11,887 bases of DNA, from the NCBI GenBank assembly GCA_016789205.1, contig JAEURF010000013.1:2236-14122 (forward strand), given 5' to 3'. Origin of the DNA: Anaerolineales bacterium (GTDB lineage: Bacteria; Chloroflexota; Anaerolineae; Anaerolineales; Villigracilaceae). The notes below the pieces were generated by a model. That model saw only the letters and a list, made by a program, of their open reading frames with translations, had not been told where the DNA came from and did not search any database. Below are positions 6,055 through 11,887 of this stretch, piece by piece. Numbering within the stretch: the stretch's first letter is position 1; the number at the start of each line of letters is the position of its first letter. The position numbers and the translations under genes were made by a program.

Positions 6055-8715
6055 ATGAATCGTTATAAGTTGTTTCAATGGAAAGCGGTCATTATGTTGG
6101 GCGTGTTGATGCTCAGCCTGATGATTGCCACACCCGCATTTGCGGATGAGTCGCTTCCACCATCAGGGACGGAAGAATCAACACCTGAAACACAAACTTC
6201 GGGTGAAGAAGAACCTGCCCCTGTGAAAAATTCTTCGGAGGAAGAGACTGTGGAGGTGCAAGAATCAGCCCCTCCCGTAGAAACAGAAGCGAGTGAGCAG
6301 TCACCGCAGGAAGAAACTGTGGCTGAAATCCTTGAGCAATTACCACAAGATACCGAACTCATCATTGTAGATGAAAATGGTGAGGCTTTGCCCTTAGCAA
6401 GTGAAGCGGCAGAGGAAGCTGTTGTTTTGAAAGACCCAATTTGGTGTCCAGCAGGTGTAGCTCCAAAACCTAACATGGGTGGTTGTTCGGGTTCGTTTGT
6501 TAGCCTTTCGGCTTTGGTAGCTGGATTTATTCCACCTGCAAAAAACGGTGTAATTTGGATTGAAGCAGGAACAGACAGTGGCGCCGAAGTTGAAATTGAT
6601 GGTTTGGTTTGGACTGCCGCCGCTAATTACAGCCTGACGTTGCAAGGCGGTTGGATTGGACCTGCGGGTCCTCCTGTTGGTTCGGGGGCAATTATTGGTA
6701 CAACTACATTTGGTAATGCCATTAGCATTGTGAACTGGAACGGGGCTGTGACGATTAATGATATTTCGTTTGATGGTGCCAACAATACATTCAATTCTGG
6801 AAAGGGTTCGTTGTATGTTCAAACTACAAAAAATATTGTGGTTACGAATGTGATGTCTATTAATTCGGCTGGGACAGGCAATGATGGTGCTTATTTGGAT
6901 AACACTTCTAGCACCACCCAAGCAACCGTGACGGTGAAAAACAGCACATTTAATTCTAATTTTTTGCGTGGTATTACGATTGTAAGTGATGGGGCTGTCA
7001 CTTTAACCAATGTAAGTGCCAACTCTAACACCTCTTATGGTGTGTATATTGACAACAACAATGATACGACTGCCTCTGTAGTTTCAGTGACCAAAGGTTT
7101 CTTTAATCAAAATGGTCTTGATGGTTTACATATTCTTTCTAATGGGGCTGTCAATTTAAGTCAAATTAGCGCTTCATCCAACACGAGCGGTGGAGATGGT
7201 GTGGATGTGAACAACACTTTTGCCCCCACACCCCAAGCCGTGACTGTGAGTGGTTTCCTGACCGCCAATGCAAACGCGGGGTATGGCTTGTACATTGCAA
7301 GTGATAGTGCAGTGACTTTGACGAACATCATCACCGATTACAATGGAGCTGGCGGAACATCAATAAATAATAGCACTGCGCCGAAACCGTACGCAGTCAC
7401 TATCAATGGCTTTAATTCAATGAATGGTAACGTAGTTTCATCCAATGGGTTGACTATCAACAGCCTTGGGGTGGTGACATTAAACAACATCACTGCCGAA
7501 TCTAATGGAGGCTACGGTGTTTCTGTTACGAACAGCAATGGCACAATCCCACAAACAGTCAATATTAAAGGCGTGAATTTCTTTAACAATAATGGCAATA
7601 ATGGGTTGTTTGTTTCTAGTAAAGGGGCAATTAATGTGTATAACATTACCGCCAATTCAAATGCCTACACTTCTAATAGCACTGGCGTGTTTTTAGATAA
7701 TATGACGGACGCCCTCAAGCCACAAAACATTAACTTATTTGGAACAAATACCCTTACCTATAACGGTGAGGGAGGGCTATTGATATTTTCTTACGGCGCA
7801 GTGACCGTAAATAACATCACCGCATACTATAACGGTTTCGACTCAATTGATGGACAGGGTAGTGGCGTTAATATTGTTAATTCTGCCGGCACACTCGCAA
7901 GGCCTGTTAGCCTGAAAGGTGTGAATAATTTTTATGGAAATGATGGAAATGGCTTAGAGATTTCTTCACTCGGCGCAGTCAGTATTTCAAACATTACTGC
8001 TAGCAGTAATGGCGTTTATGGTGCTTATATTGACAATCGGTTCAGCTTCCAAAGCCCAGTAACCATTAGTGGTTATGGCATATTCAATACCAATACTTCA
8101 ACAGGTCTGCATGTATTAAGCAATGGTGCTATTACCACCACCAACTTGTATGCCCAATCAAACTACGGCTCAGGTGCTTACCTTGACACCTATGGCTTGA
8201 CGAAAATTCAAACTGTAACAATGAAAGGCAACAATACTTTCATTGGCAATGGCAATAGTGGAGGAGAATCTGGCTTGACAGTCTTTGCCGATGGTAATAT
8301 CACTGTGAACAACTTAACTGCCAGCCAAAATTATGACCGTGGTGCTTATTTAGATAATTACAGCAACTGGGTCAACGCACCTGTACCTTTTACCACTTTT
8401 GGTTCGGTTATGATTACTGGTTTTGGTAACTTCCACAATAACAGTGTATCTTCGGGCTTATACATCTGGACTCAGGGTAACGCCACCATGAGTTATGTCA
8501 CTGCCAACCAAAACGGCTTTGATGGCGTTGCCATTGATGCCAAAGGCAAAGTCTCGCTCACTTGTGTTTTAGTTACAGAAAATAGTAGTTATGGCTTCGT
8601 AATTTATACCCAACCTGTTACCTACATCACCATCAAAGGCTTAAGTGCTGTGGGGAATGGAATAAATGAGTCACTTGCGTATTTAGGCGGTATCCGCTCG
8701 CGTTGTACGGGATAA
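6055..8715 (+). CDS. Secreted repetitive parallel beta-helix protein
   Basis: This 886-residue exported protein has a Sec signal peptide (residues 1-30: basic start, hydrophobic core, AFA before the cut) and an acidic Glu/Pro/Thr/Ser linker (about 31-88). A short conserved-looking segment follows (ELIIVDENGEALPLAS, then DPIWCPAG), then a long right-handed beta-helix. From about residue 240 onward, units of 51-61 residues repeat the pattern GLxIxSxGAVTLxNITAxSN, then a GVYIDN-like strand, then VTIxGxxxFxxN. Asn-rich turns fit Asn ladders. Four cysteines lie only at the ends (C131, C144, C837, C884). There is no LPXTG, lipobox, C-terminal membrane helix or sorting domain, so it is either released or held by an unknown means. 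No pectate-lyase or other catalytic motif could be recognised; adhesion, surface coat or carbohydrate binding are all possible. AGGAGA sits 8 bases before ATG. A strong terminator follows the stop. Confidence 0.85.
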   Translation: MNRYKLFQWKAVIMLGVLMLSLMIATPAFADESLPPSGTEESTPETQTSGEEEPAPVKNSSEEETVEVQESAPPVETEASEQSPQEETVAEILEQLPQDTELIIVDENGEALPLASEAAEEAVVLKDPIWCPAGVAPKPNMGGCSGSFVSLSALVAGFIPPAKNGVIWIEAGTDSGAEVEIDGLVWTAAANYSLTLQGGWIGPAGPPVGSGAIIGTTTFGNAISIVNWNGAVTINDISFDGANNTFNSGKGSLYVQTTKNIVVTNVMSINSAGTGNDGAYLDNTSSTTQATVTVKNSTFNSNFLRGITIVSDGAVTLTNVSANSNTSYGVYIDNNNDTTASVVSVTKGFFNQNGLDGLHILSNGAVNLSQISASSNTSGGDGVDVNNTFAPTPQAVTVSGFLTANANAGYGLYIASDSAVTLTNIITDYNGAGGTSINNSTAPKPYAVTINGFNSMNGNVVSSNGLTINSLGVVTLNNITAESNGGYGVSVTNSNGTIPQTVNIKGVNFFNNNGNNGLFVSSKGAINVYNITANSNAYTSNSTGVFLDNMTDALKPQNINLFGTNTLTYNGEGGLLIFSYGAVTVNNITAYYNGFDSIDGQGSGVNIVNSAGTLARPVSLKGVNNFYGNDGNGLEISSLGAVSISNITASSNGVYGAYIDNRFSFQSPVTISGYGIFNTNTSTGLHVLSNGAITTTNLYAQSNYGSGAYLDTYGLTKIQTVTMKGNNTFIGNGNSGGESGLTVFADGNITVNNLTASQNYDRGAYLDNYSNWVNAPVPFTTFGSVMITGFGNFHNNSVSSGLYIWTQGNATMSYVTANQNGFDGVAIDAKGKVSLTCVLVTENSSYGFVIYTQPVTYITIKGLSAVGNGINESLAYLGGIRSRCTG
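6967..8634 (+). repeat. Array of about ten and a half in-frame protein repeats
   Basis: Unit starts, taken at the GLxI strand, fall at about 6967, 7120, 7282, 7444, 7600, 7771, 7948, 8101, 8269 and 8452, with a partial eleventh strand set from about 8545. Spacings are 153, 162, 162, 156, 171, 177, 153, 168 and 183 nt, all multiples of three. An earlier diverged unit begins near 6810. Repetition is clear in protein but weak in DNA, so these are old duplications held by structure and not recent slippage. Confidence 0.8.
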
Positions 8716-8741
8716 AAAATAAAATTTGTAAGTTGCAAGCC

Positions 8742-8777
8742 AAACACTCTGTATCCTAATGATACAGAGTGTTTTTT
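8742..8777 (+). terminator. Intrinsic terminator of the beta-helix gene
   Basis: The perfect 14-bp stem is AAACACTCTGTATC (8742-8755) with GATACAGAGTGTTT (8761-8774), closed by a 5-nt loop CTAAT and followed by a T-run to 8777. It starts 26 bases after the stop codon and isolates uvrA from the upstream gene. Confidence 0.9.
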
Positions 8778-8822
8778 GATTTACCTAATAAATTTCGGTA
8801 TAATGAAAAATTGGCTATTTAC

Positions 8823-8836
8823 CGAACACATGTGCT
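8823..8836. promoter_or_regulatory. LexA-like SOS box in the uvrA promoter
   Basis: CGAACACATGTGCT matches the Gram-positive SOS box consensus CGAACRNRYGTTCG at 12 of 14 positions, counting degenerate positions; the mismatches are the first T and final G of GTTCG. Its centre CACATGTG is a perfect palindrome. It ends on the first base of the -10 box TATAAT (8836-8841), so a bound repressor would cover the promoter spacer. uvrA is a standard LexA-regulated gene in many bacteria. No lexA gene is in the window. Confidence 0.65.
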
Positions 8837-8841
8837 ATAAT
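8836..8841 (+). promoter_or_regulatory. -10 box of uvrA
   Basis: A perfect TATAAT lies 33 bases before ATG 8875. A weak -35 (TTGGCT, 8811-8816) stands 19 bases upstream, longer than ideal. A second TATAAT at 8799-8804 might be an additional start point, giving a longer leader that would still cross the operator. Confidence 0.55.
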
Positions 8842-8874
8842 TGGCTACATTTTATTTCAAAGGTATAAAAATAT

Positions 8875-11748
8875 ATGTCATCTAATTCCATTCGCGTCGT
8901 TGGGGCGCGTGTTCACAACTTGAAAAATATCACTGTTGAAATTCCACGAGATAAATTTGTTGTCATTACAGGTTTATCAGGTTCAGGAAAATCTTCGCTT
9001 GCATTTGATACGATTTTTGCTGAAGGGCAACGAAGATATGTTGAATCATTATCTGCGTATGCACGTCAGTTTATCGGTCAAATGGATAAGCCAGATGTTG
9101 ATTATATTGATGGTCTCTCCCCTGCTGTTTCGATTGACCAAAAATCTACAAGTCACAATCCGCGTTCAACGGTTGGGACTGTGACAGAAATTTATGATTA
9201 CATGCGTTTGCTGTTTGCCCGCGCGGGAATCCCACATTGCCCCGTGTGTGGACGCGAAGTGGTTAAACAATCAGCCCAAGAAATTGTTGACCAAATCGAA
9301 AATCTTCCCGAAGGCACACGCATCTTAATTTTGTCTCCATTGGTGCGCGGACGTAAAGGAACATATCAAGCCGTGTTTGAAGAGATTCGCAAATCAGGTT
9401 TTACACGCGCGCGTGTGGATGGCACTGTACAATCTCTTGATGATGAAATTGAATTGGATAGATACAAACAACATACAATTGAAGCCGTTGTAGATAGGCT
9501 TGTAATTTCACGCGAAGGCAATAAAGAAGATAAACGAGCCGCACGCACCCGCCTCACTGACTCAGTGGAAACTGCTCTCAAATTTGGAGAAGGATACGTC
9601 ACCGTCAACTTGGTTGATAAAAAAGAAGACATTGCTTTTTCAGAACATCTTGCTTGCCCAGAACATGGTTCAACTGTTCCTGAAATTGAGCCGCGAACTT
9701 TTTCATTTAATACACCACAAGGTGCTTGCCCAGAATGTCAGGGGCTTGGTTCAAAACTTGAAATTGACCCAGACCGCATCATCCCTGACCGCGATTTGAG
9801 TCTCAATGAAGGAGCGATTGTTTCCTCTGAATGGGGTCCGCGAGAAGAAGGCGGTTATTACTGGCAATCTTTGCAAGGAGTTTGCCGCGCTTCCAAAATA
9901 GATATGGATAAACCTGTTCGAGAATTAACCAAAGAACAACTCAAGTTAATTTTATACGGCACAGGCGATAAGCAAATTCAAATGGTTTATAAAAATACAA
10001 ACGGCAGTGAATTTAAATTCACACGTGCGTTTGAAGGTGTAATTACCAATTTAGAAAGAAGATACAAAGAAACAAATTCGGAATGGATGCGTGAAAAAAT
10101 TTCCGAATATATGTCTGACCGACCTTGCCCTGCTTGTGGTGGCAAGAGATTAAATCCTGCCGCGCTGGCTGTGACTGTAGATGATGTCAACATCGTCGAA
10201 GCAAATTCTTGGCCCGTGTTACAAACACTGGATTGGGTCAAGAAGATTTCTGGCAAAAATTCTCCATTAACCTCAAAACAAAAGACAATTGCTGAACGTG
10301 TGATTCGAGAAATTCACGAGCGATTAAATTTCTTAGTCAATGTTGGTTTGGATTATTTAACTTTGAATCGTTCAGCAGTGACATTATCCGGTGGAGAAGC
10401 ACAACGCATTCGTTTAGCAACTCAAGTCGGGTCTCGTCTAGTGGGCGTGTTGTATGTGTTAGATGAACCGTCTATTGGTTTGCACCCGCGAGATAATGCT
10501 AGATTATTGGAAACACTCAAAGGCTTAAGAGATTTAGGCAATACTGTTTTGGTGGTTGAACATGATGATGAAACAATCCGTGAAGCAGATTGGGTGATTG
10601 ACTTAGGTCCAGCGGCTGGTGAGCATGGCGGTCAAGTGATTGCAGAAGGAACACCAAAACAAATTTTGGTGCATCCAAAATCTCTAACTGGGCAATATTT
10701 GTCGGGGCGCAAACAGGTTGAAGTCCCGAAAAAGAGGCGTGAAGGAAATGGGAAAAGTCTCAAGATTGTTAATGCAGTCGCAAATAATTTAAAGAAAATC
10801 ACAATTGATATTCCGCTTGGGAAATTAGTTTGTATTACTGGAGTGAGTGGTTCAGGAAAATCCACTTTGATGAGCGATATTTTATATAATGCTTTAGCAT
10901 CAAAGTTAATGGGTGCAAGAACTCAAGCCGGTGAACATGAAAAAATTACTGGCATTGAGCATTTAGATAAAATTATCAATATTGACCAATCACCGATTGG
11001 GCGCACGCCACGCTCTAACCCCGGAACATATACCGGTTTGTTTGATGAAATCAGAAAACTTTTTGCAGAGTTACCTGAAAGCAAAGTGCGTGGATATAAG
11101 CCCGGGCGGTTTTCATTCAATGTGCATGGCGGGCGTTGTGAAGCGTGTCAGGGACAAGGTGAGTTGCGAATCGAAATGCAATTTTTGCCGGATGTCTATG
11201 TGCCTTGTGATGTGTGTCATGGCAAAAGATTTAATCGTGAAACTTTACAAGTTTTATTCCGTGACCAATATTCGATTTCTGATGTTTTGGATATGACCGT
11301 TGACCATGCGGTGAAAGAATTTGAAAATTATCCGCAAATGGCAAATAAATTAAAGTTATTGCAAGAAGTCGGCTTGGGATATGTAAAGGTTGGTCAGCCA
11401 GCTACAACGTTATCTGGTGGTGAAGCGCAACGGGTGAAACTTTCGAAGGAATTATCGCGTCGTGCTACGGGTCGAACTTTGTACGTCTTGGACGAACCAT
11501 CTGTCGGGCTACATGCGGCTGACGTGCATAAGTTAATTGAAGTGTTACAACGCTTAGTAGATACAGGCAATTCTGTCTTAATCATTGAGCATAATCTTGA
11601 CATCATCAAAGTCGCAGACTGGATTGTAGATTTAGGTCCAGAAGGCGGCAATCGAGGCGGCGAGTTAATTGCAGAAGGCACGCCGGAACAAGTGATGAAG
11701 GTCAAAGGCTCATATACAGGGAAATACTTGAAAGAGCATCTTAAGTAG
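8875..11748 (+). CDS. uvrA: Excinuclease ABC subunit A (UvrA)
   Basis: This complete 957-residue UvrA is close to the usual 940-960. It is the damage-sensing ATPase that loads UvrB on lesions in cytoplasmic nucleotide excision repair. It has two ABC halves. The first has Walker A GLSGSGKSS (33-41), signature LSGGEAQ (504-510) and Walker B YVLDEPSIGLH. The second has Walker A GVSGSGKST (656-664), signature LSGGEAQ (846-852) and YVLDEPSVGLH. The C-terminal zinc module is complete: C755, C758, C778, C781. The N-terminal module reads C261-x2-H264-x20-C285-x2-C288, with His where Cys is usual. CxxC pairs also occur at C122/C125 and C418/C421. AAAGG (8859-8863) lies 11 bases before the ATG. It is transcribed alone, behind a terminator and with its own SOS-type promoter; uvrB and uvrC are not in the window. 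No clear terminator follows in the remaining 139 bases. Confidence 0.98.
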   Translation: MSSNSIRVVGARVHNLKNITVEIPRDKFVVITGLSGSGKSSLAFDTIFAEGQRRYVESLSAYARQFIGQMDKPDVDYIDGLSPAVSIDQKSTSHNPRSTVGTVTEIYDYMRLLFARAGIPHCPVCGREVVKQSAQEIVDQIENLPEGTRILILSPLVRGRKGTYQAVFEEIRKSGFTRARVDGTVQSLDDEIELDRYKQHTIEAVVDRLVISREGNKEDKRAARTRLTDSVETALKFGEGYVTVNLVDKKEDIAFSEHLACPEHGSTVPEIEPRTFSFNTPQGACPECQGLGSKLEIDPDRIIPDRDLSLNEGAIVSSEWGPREEGGYYWQSLQGVCRASKIDMDKPVRELTKEQLKLILYGTGDKQIQMVYKNTNGSEFKFTRAFEGVITNLERRYKETNSEWMREKISEYMSDRPCPACGGKRLNPAALAVTVDDVNIVEANSWPVLQTLDWVKKISGKNSPLTSKQKTIAERVIREIHERLNFLVNVGLDYLTLNRSAVTLSGGEAQRIRLATQVGSRLVGVLYVLDEPSIGLHPRDNARLLETLKGLRDLGNTVLVVEHDDETIREADWVIDLGPAAGEHGGQVIAEGTPKQILVHPKSLTGQYLSGRKQVEVPKKRREGNGKSLKIVNAVANNLKKITIDIPLGKLVCITGVSGSGKSTLMSDILYNALASKLMGARTQAGEHEKITGIEHLDKIINIDQSPIGRTPRSNPGTYTGLFDEIRKLFAELPESKVRGYKPGRFSFNVHGGRCEACQGQGELRIEMQFLPDVYVPCDVCHGKRFNRETLQVLFRDQYSISDVLDMTVDHAVKEFENYPQMANKLKLLQEVGLGYVKVGQPATTLSGGEAQRVKLSKELSRRATGRTLYVLDEPSVGLHAADVHKLIEVLQRLVDTGNSVLIIEHNLDIIKVADWIVDLGPEGGNRGGELIAEGTPEQVMKVKGSYTGKYLKEHLK

Positions 11749-11792
11749 ACAAGTACGCAGGTACACAGGTAGACAAGTAAATAGGTGAACAG
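11745..11792 (+). repeat. Two tandem copies of a 24-bp unit at the uvrA stop codon
   Basis: Copies at 11745-11768 and 11769-11792 both begin GTAGACAAGTA and are identical at 19 of 24 positions. Within each copy, AGGTA/AAGTA-like motifs recur about every 8-10 bases. The first copy contains the TAG stop of uvrA (11746-11748). No open frame or hairpin of note is present. It looks like a degenerate short tandem repeat tract. Confidence 0.6.
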
Positions 11793-11839
11793 ATTGTTTG
11801 TGTTCGGAGTGTCTAAAATGGAGAGTAAAAAGAATTTTT

Positions 11840-11887
11840 CACCACAGAGAACACTGAGTGCACGGAGAAAATAAGAAGGAATCTCTG
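11840..11887. repeat. Possible dispersed repeat with 9-bp periodicity, cut by window edge
   Basis: After CAC come three adjoining 9-mers, CACAGAGAA (11843), CACTGAGTG (11852) and CACGGAGAA (11861), then AATAAGAAGGAATCTCTG at the edge. From memory, CACCACAGAGA-type tracts occur as short interspersed repeats in several environmental bacterial genomes, often with a complementary half (CTCTGTG) a little further on. The final ATCTCTG could be the beginning of that half, but the window ends. No gene is visible here. Confidence 0.4.

Noticed and set aside
6075..6476. 133-codon leftward open frame rich in Ser and Gly
   Set aside because: It is the complement of the signal peptide and acidic linker of the beta-helix gene; no start signals.
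6394..6921. 175-codon leftward open frame
   Set aside because: It lies opposite the beta-helix gene; composition (Asn, Thr, Arg, Cys rich) is that of an antisense shadow.
6967..8634. CRISPR array or recent DNA tandem repeat
   Set aside because: Repeats are 153-183 nt, in frame and conserved only as protein; there are no short identical repeats with unique spacers.
10740..10800. Break or fusion between the two halves of uvrA
   Set aside because: The two ABC halves of one polypeptide are normal for UvrA; the frame is continuous and the length is typical.

Overview
The window looks like chromosomal DNA from a bacterium of the phylum Chloroflexota, most likely an Anaerolineae-type lineage, with moderately low GC. 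This is an inference. It rests on the ECF sigma / DegV / small membrane protein gene set, the secreted asparagine-rich beta-helix protein of a kind I associate with that group, several start codons placed directly behind a TATAAT box (leaderless style), and a Gram-positive-type SOS box at uvrA. No phage, plasmid, transposase, CRISPR, tRNA or rRNA was seen. Gene density is high and the only gaps are short.

Layout. The left edge cuts a leftward gene (1-488) that resembles the N-terminal winged-helix part of an AAA+ ATPase. Divergent from it is a soluble family-2 glycosyltransferase (555-1238) that ends in a hairpin shared with the convergent gene, a large S41-type peptidase lipoprotein (3759 to 1288). 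The lipoprotein gene and the next small gene (3798-4115, possibly HEPN-like) diverge from one 8-bp block, ATTATAAT, which contains a -10 box for each strand. A perfect bidirectional hairpin (4114-4154) separates that small gene from a leftward three-gene operon: ECF sigma factor (5870 to 5298, TTG start), DegV fatty-acid-binding protein (5294 to 4452) and an 87-residue single-pass membrane protein (4434 to 4171).

Divergent from the sigma operon is a secreted 886-residue protein (6055-8715) with a signal peptide, an acidic linker and about eleven imperfect beta-helix repeats. It ends at a strong terminator (8742-8777). The window closes with a complete uvrA (8875-11748), whose promoter carries a LexA-like operator between the -35 and -10 regions, followed by two small repeat tracts at the right edge.

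How the parts may work together. The most suggestive unit is the sigma-degV-membrane protein operon. A transcription factor, a lipid carrier and a small membrane-anchored protein are co-transcribed with a 3-nt and a 17-nt gap, opposite a large secreted protein. A membrane-lipid-sensing sigma circuit is a testable idea but is not shown by the sequence. The S41 lipoprotein appears to carry a tricorn-like Ser/His/Glu set rather than the Ser/Lys dyad of CtpA/Tsp. UvrA is housekeeping nucleotide excision repair under probable SOS control.
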